A stretch of DNA of 64,000 nucleotides, from positions 1,116,001 through 1,180,000 of the forward strand of contig NW_026570259.1 of NCBI RefSeq assembly GCF_019649055.1. Direction: 5' to 3'. This DNA comes from Paramacrobiotus metropolitanus. Its lineage: Eukaryota; Tardigrada; Eutardigrada; Parachela; Macrobiotidae. The notes under the pieces are model-generated. The model ran no database searches. It saw nothing but the letters and a program-made list of their open reading frames with translations, and had not been told where the DNA came from. Both the position numbers and the translations under genes were made by a program. Of this stretch, positions 27,539 through 42,939 are shown piece after piece; the stretch's first letter is position 1; every line of letters starts with the position of its first letter.

Positions 27539-29150
27539 CTTGAGGAGGCAAAATAATATGAAAGTTATTTTAATACCACAATTTACTGCTATACGTGGGA
27601 AATATGTCGCACAGGAATGAAAACTCAACTTCTGAAAACCGACCGTACTACAAGATTTAGATTACCGATGCAGGAAATAATAAAACACTTTAATTTGGTA
27701 CCTTCTTACAGAACGTCCTGTTTGGCTTGCAGCATGGTGCTTAATTGTTACCAGGCTACCGAAGGTCTTGTCAAATCTCGAGCAGTACTGTAAGTACTTG
27801 CGATAAGCCGCTAAGGTAGTAAGGACGTCGCCGCAAAGGACTACGCTGTATACTAATGCAACAACAACAGCAACAACAACAAGGTCGTTAACGTGTCACA
27901 GACTCACAACCACGTACGAACAAACTAAAGCGTACGAATGTTGTCTAAGCGGTTCACCATGTGTGGCTACCTGTTCTGACCAGCTCACCATGAGCGTAGC
28001 ATGACTAGACATCTTTATCGGAAGATGCCCATTCTGTTTCTAAACTTGATTTTAGTTTTGGTCTTTCGTCCGTTCGTACGGAACGTACTAATAAAGTTAG
28101 GCCTGGGATCTGGCCGCACAGTAAACTGGTGTTTCTCGATTCTGGTAATTGTAATCACAGCTTTCTTCGTGACCTTGCATCCTTTTCCAACCTGAACAGT
28201 CGTAAGCTCCCTCGAAGCGCTGAGTAAGCAATTCGAGTTGAGTTGCTTTAAGAGCATCGTTTTAATATGTACGTGTTCCACGATTGCCGTCGTCCACACG
28301 GTGTATGCTCCCTTCGCATGGGAAAATTACTTGTGCTCTGAAGACTTAATTTTATACAACAAATCCTATCCGTTATAGCTAAAGTGCAAGTAGCATTACG
28401 TCCGAGTACCTTTTGCGCTTTTTCTTTGAAGATCTCCATAAATTTAAGCTAATTTTCCAAACTTTTTTGGTTGTTAAATCCGCCATTAAGAGAAGTTTGC
28501 AGGTACGAGGACATCTTATTTATGATACCACAAAGCCGTGTGGAGGTACGAAAACTTTGACATAATGACACCAGATGTCGCGCAATCTCAAACACTTCCG
28601 TGGATCCCAGCTGGCTCGTGCAGAAGCTTGGATCAGGATTCGGATTACTCAAACTTGGACCTCGATTACTCCAACTTGGATTCGAATTACCTGGATTTGG
28701 ATTTCTCATCTCGGACTTGCATCACCTGACTCGAACTACTGATTACTTAACCTGGAATTGGGTTGACTTTGATTACCATACGGAAGTTGAAACAGCTTCA
28801 GCGGAGCGCACAAACTCGATCCCAAACGAAATTCTGGCAACAAAGTTTGATTGCAGCAGTAGTTTATTACTCTGCGATCAACCACCAGCTAAATTTAAAC
28901 CGTGTGTATCTAGATTGGAATGCGTCACAAGTTCAATTACGATACAGCAACTCCACCACGGCAGGTGGCTTCCGGTGCAGTATCTGTTGGCGTGGCCGGT
29001 TGAGGAACCGCACCATAGCGAGATTCGCTTGGAGACCTATCCTACGGGCAGTTGGCGCGGGTTCGAGTCCCGTCATCGGCAGATTTTCGTATCTTCAGTA
29101 AATTCAGAAATCCATATTTAAATTTCATTTATAAAATCAGCAGTGTTCTC
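27539..29150. other. Non-coding stretch with one dispersed repeat
   Basis: Holds CAACAACAACAGCAACAAC at about 27857-27880, an Asp/Leu-rich pseudo-repeat GATTACTC.AACTTGGA at 28640-28710 (short imperfect tandem units), and the family Y repeat at 28939-29031. No convincing exon. The translation of the GATTAC repeats is low complexity. Confidence 0.45.
28939..29031 (+). repeat. Dispersed structured repeat, family Y, copy 1
   Basis: ACGATACAGCAACTCCACC...GGTGGCTTC...GTATCTGT.GGC.TGGCC...GGTTGAG.AACCG.ACCATAGCGAGATTCGCT matches 33852-33972. Nested hairpins are conserved: GATAC/GTATC enclosing CCACC/GGTGG, then CGGTTGAG.AACCG, then AGCGA/TCGCT. A GGGTTCGAGTCCCG box lies just downstream at 29060-29073 but the flanking bases do not fold as a convincing tRNA. 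Confidence 0.6.
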
Positions 29151-29880
29151 CTGTCGCAGGCGTCTGCCCGCTTAAGAGAAATACCAATGAACCAGGTGAA
29201 TGTCGAAAAGGTTTTTGATGTTATAGATGCACAAAAGAACGGAAAAATGAGTGCGAAGGATCAAGTAAGGGCAAGAAATACGTTCCAAACCGTTCATGAG
29301 AGCCACCTACGAGAAAGAGGATCACAGAGGATTTCGGAAAGGCGGTAAATGGGCCAAGAAAAAGAAGCCGAAGAAGACTAAACTGAAGCTTCCAAGAGAG
29401 GTGAAAATTACCATTTCCTGAGGAGATGAAGAATCCAACCCGAAAAGTTTCTCGGATAACCCTTTGTCAATGTCCTCACAATACCTAATGATAGCCTGGC
29501 GTACGTGAAGAGTGACGGAGGACCCCCTACACCGTTCTCCGATGATAAAATATGGATATTGGAAAATATCAAATTGGACATATCCCATATTAATTCGCTT
29601 TGCCAATCCGGAGACAACGACAATATCGCTCGGGCGTACAGGACCGGGATCAACGTCAACTTCTACGACGCTTGTTACAAAACTCCTCTGATGTGTGTGC
29701 ACTAACGGTTAGAACACCATTAATTGCTATCTTCCTCAGGTTATAATGTAATAGTTATAATGAATTACTGCAAAATGGAGCATTGGTTAACGCCCATACG
29801 CTAAGCGGAGCAAGCCCGTTATTAAAAGCCATAGAAAGATGTTGCGTGACAAACGGGGCTGAAAACCGGCCCCGTGTGTC
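29151..29880 (+). CDS. ANKEF1-like (ankyrin repeat and EF-hand) gene fragment
   Basis: Scattered plus-strand segments follow the order of animal ANKEF1. At about 29159-29265 there is an EF-hand-like unit (VEKVFDVIDAQKNGKMSAKD). At 29300-29400 there is a Lys-rich stretch (GGKWAKKKKPKKTKLKLP). At 29500-29700 SDGGPPTPF, then SDDKIWILENIKLDISHINS, and an ankyrin repeat GINVNFYDACYKTPLMC. At 29765-29850 there is another ankyrin repeat (ELLQNGALVNA...GASPLLKAIERC). The match covers only the middle of the family. Some joins lack clear splice sites and the N-terminal ankyrin set and C-terminus are not seen, so this may be a gene with unresolved exons or a decaying copy. The family is associated with cilia and sperm. 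Confidence 0.55.
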
Positions 29881-30436
29881 ATCTTTGCGGCCTTTCTGTT
29901 AAGGACTACGCAAGGACGTTCGGAGAATTTGCGGTTTACAATAGCCCTCTCTCGATTTCTTGAGGCACATAAAGGTGGAAGAAATCTTAGCAGCGATCTG
30001 GCGGCAGTCGACCCAGATACCGAACTGTTTTTTGGGAACAGAGTTTCGCCGAACCTCTACGGTAAAACCTCCGGGTAATGTTACGGAAAAAAATGACTTG
30101 TCACGTGAAAGTTTTGTCCTGTAAACGCAAAGCGAACCAGTTACCGTACGCGACGCTTTGAAAGCGGCAATTTCACTTTTTCCAGGCACAGAGCAGAGAG
30201 ATGTATAAATTAAACCTTTGAAATAATGATAATTTGATGCAGGTTCAAATCCCCAGACAACACCGTAAGGCTCAGTAAGTTCTCAAACATGCCACTGCTA
30301 CCTGACCGCATTCCTGTGTCTGTGATCGGAAAACCGCTTGGGTACAGTTGTTCCTGCCACTGAATCACAAGACAAAGGCCAAGCCGGCACAACTCCGGCG
30401 GTGATGGTAGGAGACAACAAAGAGGAGAAAAACAAG
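29881..30436. other. Non-coding stretch
   Basis: Between the ANKEF1-like fragment and the non-LTR element. A minus-strand open stretch at 29899-30189 has a few cysteines (SLCVYRTKLS, FGIWVDCRQ) but no recognisable family. Confidence 0.4.
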
Positions 30437-32329
30437 CTAGGCACTGAGTAGGACTAGGCGCCTTCGCTGGATAACAATTTCGTCGATCCCGCCATTTTCA
30501 CGAGGGTTGCAATGTCGATTGTAGGTCTGCCATGCTTCTTCAGGAGACAGTTTTTCAAGATTTTCACGAAAGTATCGCCGTTTTGCGCTCTTTACTGCAT
30601 TTTTGAATTCTGCCCGGATACGCTTGTAATTAATCCAGTTCTCAAGAGTATTTCTAAGTCTCCAAATTCTGAAGAACCGGAACATCTTTTGTCGCTTTGT
30701 GCTAAGAATAGTGCTCCACCATAGCGTTGTAACCTGACGGTTTTCAGAAAAAGGAACCTGGAGCGTGATACCGTGATTCAATCCATTATGTAATGGCTCT
30801 GTCAATGCATCCAAATCTGACGGCGTCTCACAGTCCGCTGCCAACAATTCATCAACCAGATCAGATGTGTACAGTTGAAATGCAGTCCAATCCGCTCTTT
30901 TATAGTTAAGCCTTTTGCGTGGAGAGGTGACGACACCGAGGTTGCAAAGCGACAAGAGAACTGGTAGATGGTCAGATCCTGTAAGCCAGTTAGCTTCGGC
31001 TTTAACTGTACAGTCAAATGTTGCTGATAAATTGTTGTCAGTCCAAACTAAATCGATCACGGAAGATCCTCCTACTGCGTGCACAAACGTTGGCACAAAT
31101 GGTGGATTACACAGTTGCAAATTCCGCTTCATCATAGCTTCCAGCAGAAGGTCACCATAGTTGTCTGCTCTCGTATCCCAGATCGTATGATGTGCATTGA
31201 AGTCTCCGCAGACCACAGCTTTGAATCCTTGGGTTTTGTCATGCAAAGCGTTGAGTAGGGCGTTGAAGGTATTGTAGTTTGTCGAAGGTGGACGATAAAC
31301 CGAAGCGAAAGCCACACGTCCAGCAGTAGTTATGACTGAAGCGATACACAAGTTGTCTTCATGGTGAATTAGCAATGGTTGCACGGGAAAGCGGAATTTC
31401 GAGAAATAAATAGCTTCAGAACTGGGCTCATTATCTGGGAATCGCCACCACTGAGAAAGCGTGACGGGGTTGGTCACTTGTCTTATTGGACATTCTTGGG
31501 CGCGAATAACAAGAACTGAATGCACAAGGGCAGTGTGTAAGGTGGAATGCAGGACTGGTAAACTTCGGTGCAAATTCATTTGAAGTATCTTCAGTTGAAA
31601 TTCAGACGTTAAAGGCATTGCGTCATTGAAAGGTTGACATGTATCGTTCAACCGCTCGGATTTGCAGCCTACAACGGGAGTAGCCAGCCGTATGATTTTC
31701 ACCGCAGTTGGGACACTTGTGGTTGGCCACTTCTACAGAGCATTCCCGAGTGAAATGATTACCGCAACATTTTCCGCAGGTCGGATTGGCTGCTTGGCAT
31801 TCCTTCATTTTATGTCCATACTTATGGCACTTGTGGCAGCGGAGCACTGCCGTATCCGGGTTGATTTCTTCGACCCATCCTCTGGTGTTGTACACATACA
31901 AATGCTTCAGTGACATGGCTGTTTGTTTGGACTGTTGATCCACAAAGTGTACTTTATGTGTCCAGTTGGTCCAGATCCAAATTTCGAGTTGGGCCGTTGA
32001 GCTGCTGGATCTCTTTTGAAAATGACTTGAACAAATGCAACTTTGCCTCGGAAAAACGGATTGCGTAATTCAATCTCTTCTACTAATGTCTCTGGCGATT
32101 CGAGGTCAACGTTTTTGACGACAACAGGGAACGTGTTCCCTGGGACAGTCACTTTCCGTACATTAATCGCTTCATTTGGAGTACTTAAAAGGACTCTAGC
32201 TTGTTCACGATCTTTTTCACTGTGGAATGTAAGAACCAATTCACCACTAACTTTGCGCTGATACAGTTCCTTTAAAACGGGAGTATCTTCTGGGGACTTT
32301 GATTTGAACAAATTATCCAAAACTTTCAT
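30437..32329 (-). pseudogene. Non-LTR retrotransposon: gag-like ORF1 and endonuclease part of ORF2, RT missing
   Basis: ORF1 (32329-31623, minus) has three CCHC knuckles: CHKCHKYGHKMKEC, CGKCCGNHFTREC, and CPNCGENHTAGYSRC. It changes frame near 31907-31943. ORF2 (31702-30437) is an apurinic-type endonuclease (EEP) with the expected motifs: QMNLHRS, AQECPI, VYRPPST, VCGDFNAHHTIWD, IDLVW and TGSDHLPV. A charged linker follows (RRYFRENLEKLSPEEAWQTY). The ORF stops where reverse transcriptase should begin. Three CCHC plus EEP is the layout of Jockey/R1-type clades. Loss of the 3' part is unusual, since non-LTR copies normally lose their 5' end. Confidence 0.85.
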
Positions 32330-33742
32330 AGTTTCTTTGGGTTTGATGGGCTGGAAGGGTGAGTTGGGATCATTAGAGTCTAATGATTAGACTGCAGTGT
32401 CGCGACGAGATTGAAGCGTTTCTGATGAAAATTCGATGAAGTACTAGTAGTTGGCCGTACTAGTATTTTACGTATGAAGCTAGTATTTTTGCCGGTCACA
32501 TGTGTGGCCTTGCAGAGCGTTAAAGAGCGACGAGACACTCCAAGTTCCAACTCAAAATCAAGTCTATGTATGAGAGGCTTCGCCTTCGCCTTCTCCTCCG
32601 CCTATGCCTTTTGAGCGGTTCGTATTCGCCTTCGCCTGCCAAAAGATGCACTTTTCATTGATCTTCTTATGTAATTCTTAAGTTTCTTGGATTATATTCC
32701 AATTTCCGAGGGAGTATTGTTAGCTATTCTTATGTTTGTTTTTCTAGCCATTGTTTGTTTTTCTAGCAGTAAAACCTATCTATAAAATATAGGCGCGGTT
32801 CCATCGGTTGCGTTTGTTATAGCGGGGTGTATTTTATAAAAGGAAACTGCCCCAGGGGCGCTGCTATAATTTGGGGTGGAGGGCGTTGCAGAACATGTAT
32901 TTATAAATGCAAGATTAAGGCAGCAGCAAGAATCTGTAATACATTATAAATTTGTATTACATACGAGTAAATCAAAAAATCAAACTTCGTTTTGATTTCA
33001 TACGAGTATGATTAGCACTTAAACACTGGTAAAATAAGGATATTCTATTGAGATTTACTCTTGCATATAGTAATTACCATTTACACACAAACAACGTTAA
33101 TGTAGCTCCATATTAGTTCAGGATGTTAAGAACATCAGATTGCATCTGGCTATTTGTATATAACTGTATTTAACCGGAGCTGAATGTTGTTCATGTGATT
33201 CTCTACACTAGCTAAACTACATTCGGTTCCGCGCAAAGTGTATGTAACGCTTATGAAGAGGTAAATGTCATAAAGAGAATCCCCCCTATGTTATAACATG
33301 CGAGTCAATTCGGTTCCTTACAGAATATATAATGAAGAAGAGTATGTAACGAGAGGTTTCACTGTAGTCGAATTTATTTTCAAAATAACCATGCGTCGAC
33401 GATTTTAGTCCGGCTTTTAGTACTGTTATCGGCAGCACAACTTAGAGGCTAGCGATTATAAACAGCTTTTTTGAGGAATCAATAAACTGGAGCAAACAAG
33501 GAGACGAAAATGCCCATCTGGAGCGATCTGGATCGAGCCTGATGGTTGTAGCGCTGTATTTTATGGTTTCACTCGAGCAAAACCCGTAGGTTCACCTGTA
33601 GCCAGCAGGTTCATATGAACCTGCTGGATACATACAACCTGACCAAAACAAACAAAACTACAACAAAGCATCCGCTTTTCAAACTTCAGTTATTCGTCAG
33701 TCTGCGAGTCAAATACCGCAAAAGAATTATTCATCAATCATC

Positions 33743-34053
33743 ATGGGCAAACGAAAGTGTAATGATTTGGCTTTAGAGAAAAAGGTTGAAATTATTTATA
33801 CTGTTGTTCACGATAAGCTTAGGCCTTGTCCCGAAATCAATTCGTATCTCGTTGCGATACAGCAACTCCACCTCAAGAGGTGGCTTCGCATACCGTATCT
33901 GTAGGCATGGCCACTGCATACAGCCAACTTGTGCGGTTGAGCAACCGTACCATAGCGAGATTCGCTGCGAATTCGGGACGAGGCCTTAGTTATCGAAAGC
34001 AGGAAAAACGTTTATTCTGTCTCATGCCTTATTACATCACATTAGTAAAGTAA
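33743..34053 (+). pseudogene. Tigger/pogo-like transposase N-terminus, split by a MITE
   Basis: The ATG at 33743 begins MGKRKCNDLALEKKVEII, which fits the CENP-B/Tigger-type N-terminal DNA-binding domain (KRK...L...EKV.II). The frame runs to the insertion point of the 164-bp MITE and resumes in register after it for about 20 more codons before fading out. No DDE catalytic region is present. It is a relic of a pogo-superfamily DNA transposon; the assignment rests on a short stretch. Confidence 0.5.
33822..33985. mobile_element. MITE (164 bp) with GGCCTYGTCCCG ends and TTA duplication
   Basis: The left end GGCCTTGTCCCGAA pairs with the right end TTCGGGACGAGGCC. TTA flanks both sides (33819-33821 and 33986-33988), as in PIF/Harbinger elements. 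The inside carries the family Y structured core (33852-33972) shared with 28939-29031. It is inserted into the Tigger-like ORF, which gives a relative age. Confidence 0.75.
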
Positions 34054-34311
34054 AGTTTACTGCCGCCATTTCCGCTGCTACTTCCACCGTTGCAGCTTTC
34101 GTTCTGACTAGTGAATCCGCTACCTGGACTACCGGCTGAAGCCAACATTACCGCCGTAGTGAGCAGCTCGTCTCGGGTCTGCACGGGCGGCATCCCTATT
34201 GCGCAAACGGCACAGCCGGCAACGGCACAGCCGGGAACGGCCCGGTCAGGCAGAAACGTACGGCTACAAACCAACGAAAAAACAAAAAAAAACATGGCGG
34301 GCAAAATTTAC

Positions 34312-34370
34312 GGCGGACGTTTTGGCGGCCTCCGGACGTTTTGGACGGTTTAGGCGCCAAAACGTCCGCC
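34312..34370. repeat. Perfect 16-bp inverted repeat (GGACGTTTTGG arms)
   Basis: GGCGGACGTTTTGGCG at 34312-34327 is repeated as its exact complement at 34355-34370 with a 27-bp loop. Further GGACGT words follow at 34371-34400, so the segment is a cluster of overlapping hairpins. Confidence 0.7.
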
Positions 34371-34587
34371 GGACGTCTTGGACGTCCGGACGTTTGGGAC
34401 GGTTACACACGTTCACGAAATGCAACGAATCGCTTATGGCCATAAAACTATACAAGCTTGTGTGTGCCAGACGAGAACTGCTTGAAACGTCACAGGAGCT
34501 TAATCAAGTAACATAATTAAATCACCAAACCAAAAACAGCTATTGCGGCGATCTGCAGCTCATTCCGATAGTCGCTAAAGGGTATTA

Positions 34588-34690
34588 TTTAGGCAAAATA
34601 GCAAAGGGCTATTGTAGCGCAGTGTGCGGCAAAATAGCAAAAGGCTATTTTGACGCACTGTAGAATACTGAGGCAAAATAGCCTTAGCCT
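34588..34690 (+). repeat. Short tandem units AGGCAAAATAGCAAARGGCTATT
   Basis: Three imperfect units start at about 34591, 34627 and 34671, each with a self-complementary AATAGC...GCTATT core. They are separated by GCGCAGTGTGC or GACGCACTG. Confidence 0.6.
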
Positions 34691-35993
34691 CTTGCACTTT
34701 CGTGCAAGATATGCACGAAACCTGACTTTAAGATAATAGAAAGGCTATCGAAGAGATTGTTTACGATTTGTCGTGAGTCGTAAGTTGTGCGACATTCCGC
34801 TGCAACGCATTTATGGCATCTGCATAACTGTTAATTGTTAAGAATGTTACCAAGAGTTTCCTGGTTTTCTTCGGATGCATCCCTTTTGTCCGCTGCCGCG
34901 TCCGATCACTGCGGTTGCGTTACATTTCGGCCCATGCGATCACTTCGGCCAACCTTCATTTATTAAACAGCACATTTAGCCGTCTTCAGATTACCAGGAT
35001 TTTCCTGTTTTTGTATGTTTCTTAGTTTTTCTTAGGTTTCTTAGGTTTTTCAGGTTTTTTTTTCTTAGGTTTCTTATTGTGTTTCATTGATTTATGCTTC
35101 TTTTCTTGTTTAGTTTTTAGGTTTTAACTCTATGATGCTTCGTATTTCATGTTTCTTTAGGTTTCGTTCTGAATGTTTTGTTTCAGTGTTTCGTTTCTGG
35201 ATTTGGTATGTTTCTGCATCGTGCTTCGTGTTTCAAGTTTCGTAATTCATCATTCGTGTCTCGTTTTGCAGTAAAACTGAAGCATTTATCAATCGAGTTT
35301 CTTTATCATACAATTCATCTTATTGTTAGAAATAAATTTGTCTTTGCTATAACTGTAGTGTAGCGGCTGCTTTCTAAGCCTATGTACAAGCCGAATGACT
35401 CATTCTTGCATAAAGGTGACCTTTAAGCAAGAAATTAGTCACCCGGCTTGTGGATAGAAAGTCTGAAGTTCTGAACTAACCGGCGTTAAGGGTTACAACC
35501 AAGCCGCGGCTGACACAGCTGCCATGGTGCGCATACGGCGCCCGGGAGCTGTGGATCGTTCGGTTCACCTTTGGTAAGTGTTTAAGCAGCTGAGAATTTT
35601 TAAACAACTTTCAGAGCATCTTTAAAAGTCTCATGTACAACAACAGAATAAGGAAAGAAATTACGAAAGTAAGTACGAGCCGTAAAAGTGGCAAACTGCG
35701 GCGTCATGCAAGATCGAAACAATAATATATGCACGTTCTCTTCTATAGTGTAGCGGAAGACATTAAAGACAGTGCGATCATGGTATCGATAGCGACACTT
35801 TTGTCTACCACGTCTTCCAGACGCTCTCTAACGAAAGCAACTATGTATTTGGTTCACAAATCCACACGGAAACGACTAGCCACACCAAACAAACAAATTT
35901 TTCGCAGAGGACGTAGGCAAGATCTTTCTCTTTGTCTATGCAGAACTCGGCATGGCTGAGAAACCATTATCTCATTCGAAGCGAACATTCCCA

Positions 35994-37407
35994 TCAGCCT
36001 TTCCTTACGTTGTTTTCGAAGAACATGAAATCCTGCAAACATACCGGTGTAAAATGCAAATAATTCATGTTCACATACGATTTAAAATTATATTTACAAT
36101 TAAAAAGCAAGCGCCAAGCAAAGTTCCTTTCATATGAACATCCAGGTCTTTTGGAAACTGAATGCCAAAGTTGTCGGCATCTGTGAACATTTCCTTGAGC
36201 ACTCCTGACCACTGCTTGGAGATTTTTCCAACTTGAGTTTTTCCGTCCGAACTGAGAACCTTGTGTTTAAATATATTCTTGATTTAATGCACCGTTATAT
36301 ATGCCTGAAACGTTTAGCCTACGGAATGTTACGTTACATCTGCATATATATGTAATACTAAGTGTCTCAGACTCTCAACGCAGCGGTTTCCCTTGCGGCA
36401 TTGCATCCGTGGTCCGTACGGTATAGTTATTTGGATACTGAGTGCAACCCGAAAACTTAAATCCGCGGCGCAATGTTTCCATAAAAACCGACTTAGTTAC
36501 TGTATAGGGTCACTAGGGTGCAGGAAGAACGTTTTCTGAATTTCATTATTGCATAACTGACCTGAAATTCTACGTTGCCAAAACAGCTGCTGGTGCAGAC
36601 TGGGCCTTCTATCCGCAGCATTACTTCGTGGTTCGAGTTCTCAATTTTGAATTTTGGTATGCAAAAGCTCCACTCTTGGACAACATACCCAATTACGGTC
36701 CCCGGCGGGGCTGTAACTTCCAACACCTGTTATGCGTAACTGCGTAAAGAAAGATTCTTCGCCTAATTATGCAGATCGTCCACGATTACTTATACCTGTA
36801 AACAGCAAAAACAGCAACAGCTTTTGCATCTGTATGGTCGGTGAACACGTATGACTTCGTTCATGGCGTTGTCGAGGACCCGCAAATCAAAAGGCCTCAT
36901 GTTTCCACAACACTGTCTTGTCAAGCAGTCCGTGGTTTCTTCGGCATAGTAAACCTGCTGCGCCATAGCATTTTTGATTCGGTACTTGTTGGCCCCTTCA
37001 CAGCTTGTAAACACTGAAAAAGAGAACGAGCAATGGAAAACATAGATCTGCTTGTACTTGTGCAAATACAGTACGTGTGGTCGTAATAATTATGCTCACT
37101 GATTTCTTCTGGAGCTCAGCATTGAAAGGTTACCTTCTAGGAGCTCGACTTCTTGTTGGATAAGCAGCTGATCTAGTAGTGCCAAGTACTCCAATCCCGG
37201 GGGACAGTCAGGGACAGAAATATGAGGCATAGCCATCCAGACAACGGGCGATCCATGTGCGGTGTATGCAACGCCTGGTTGAATAATTTGAACAGGCGGA
37301 ACAGCAGACGCGCCAGAAGGAGCGGCCATGCCAGATGCATGTTGACTGTAAGAACCTGGTGAAGGTTGTGCTGGCTGAGCGGTAGCGGAACGTTGTCCAA
37401 CGGAAAC
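35994..37407 (-). CDS. Phospholipid scramblase
   Basis: Five minus-strand exons join in phase: 37134-37407, 36796-37013, 36562-36726, 36098-36259 and 35994-36032 (stop). They give about 285 residues. The N-terminus is Pro/Ala/Gln-rich, as in PLSCR proteins. Then follow [52 protein letters not shown], a cysteine cluster [10 protein letters not shown] (palmitoylation site in the family), [46 protein letters not shown] and the final membrane helix GACFLIDFMFFE. The calcium-binding segment D-A-D-N-F-G-I-x-F-P-x-D-L is intact. The family moves phospholipids between leaflets or acts in signalling. The initiator codon is probably in a further upstream exon near 37436-37500, where a GTAAGT donor is seen. 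No frame break. Confidence 0.92.
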
Positions 37408-37635
37408 CTGGCAGTGTCGCCAAAAGAATTGAACTTACGTCATCTCCTGCATCTGAATGACGGACGTAACCAAGTGCAACCCTACAAACCTACCGCGCTT
37501 TTCTGAGAATTGGGTGAAACTGGATTCATGATTTCAGCCTGAACGTATGCCGCAGAGAACGGGAACAAAAGTCTTGAGCTTAGAATGCGCTTGCTGTGTG
37601 TGGTCGTAAATTTTGTTGATGATTGCGATCACGCT

Positions 37636-37980
37636 TTAGTGACACGTTTCTCTGGTAACATGCCTAATACTTCTCAATAATAATGCCACCATGCCAGAGA
37701 TCGGCATGTGGCTAGCTTCGGCGGAGCACAACGGTTTCCTCCAATCATATTGAGAGTTCCTGTAAGAATTTGCATAGCAATTAGGCTGTGTGCTGTTTTT
37801 AAATACAGGAGCATTTCTTTCAGGTGCCACACTTATGTAATCTACAGTAATAATACGCTTATCTGCATCCAGCGCAAGACATATTATTTTATTTACATTA
37901 ATAGTAACTGGTAAGGCTTTGTCAAAAGTACAGTTTTGTCTGACGTTTCGCAGAGCACTTGCAGCCTTCTTTAATACCAC
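37636..37980 (-). CDS. Unidentified open frame, possible exon
   Basis: Open for 115 codons on the minus strand, ending in a stop at 37636-37638, with no ATG at its start. Composition is balanced with scattered cysteines (RQNCTFDK, NKIICLALDAD, QPNCYANS, RKPLCSAE) and a short hydrophobic C-terminal stretch (MPISGMVALLL). Two copies of AATACCACTTCC lie at its upstream end. It resembles an exon of a small secreted or membrane-anchored protein. I do not recognise a family, and it may be fortuitous. Confidence 0.35.
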   Translation of the reverse strand: MVLKKAASALRNVRQNCTFDKALPVTINVNKIICLALDADKRIITVDYISVAPERNAPVFKNSTQPNCYANSYRNSQYDWRKPLCSAEASHMPISGMVALLLRSIRHVTRETCH

Positions 37981-42490
<4,510 letters not shown>

Positions 42491-42575
42491 TTATCCATGA
42501 TTCTCCATCGCTCAACACATTCCGTTGCACATCCGACCACCTATTACAGATTGGCTGTTGAAGATTGTTACCCAT

Positions 42576-42592
42576 AATAAACTTCGAATAAA
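42576..42592 (+). terminator. Polyadenylation signals of GAPDH
   Basis: Two AATAAA hexamers, at 42576-42581 and 42587-42592, lie 86-100 bp after the stop codon. Confidence 0.7.
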
Positions 42593-42939
42593 TCACGCAC
42601 TTGTTGGATATTTACCTAAGAAGCCACTTATGCCTATGATGGTCGGCAGGCGCGTCCGCGACTGCTTAGTCGGCAGTTCTTGCGACTAACCTTTATTTGT
42701 TTCAGTTTTTGGGTCTCCGATCTGCTTGTATGTTTACTCTAGCTTTTCGAATCTCTTTTTTGTATTTCACTAGAACACAGTAAAGGACGGTTTTGGACCT
42801 GCTTTCTGTTATCCAGTGGTAACGAATCGTTCCGTAAGCCTATGGAAAATGCCGCAGTTCCCATGGGAACTCCCTGCATAATTCTATTTTATAATGATGA
42901 TTCAAAAGGTTTCTGTAATGGCGTATCTGATATCTGGAC

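Larger units (their letters stand above)
32330..35993. other. Non-coding stretch with transposon debris, hairpins and a TTTCTTAGG tract
   Basis: Contains the Tigger-like fragment and MITE (33743-34080), a 16-bp perfect inverted repeat at 34312-34370, AGGCAAAATAGC repeats at 34591-34690, and a TTTCTTAGG-rich stretch at about 34990-35260 like that at 9190-9350. No host exon recognised. Confidence 0.5.

Noticed and set aside
28985-29082. Possible tRNA gene ending in GGGTTCGAGTCCCG
   Set aside because: The T-arm and part of the acceptor stem can pair, but no proper D-arm or anticodon arm forms; the segment overlaps the family Y repeat.
29899-30189. Minus-strand open frame with SLCVYRTKLS and FGIWVDCRQ
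   Set aside because: Composition is plausible but no family, splice sites or neighbours support it.
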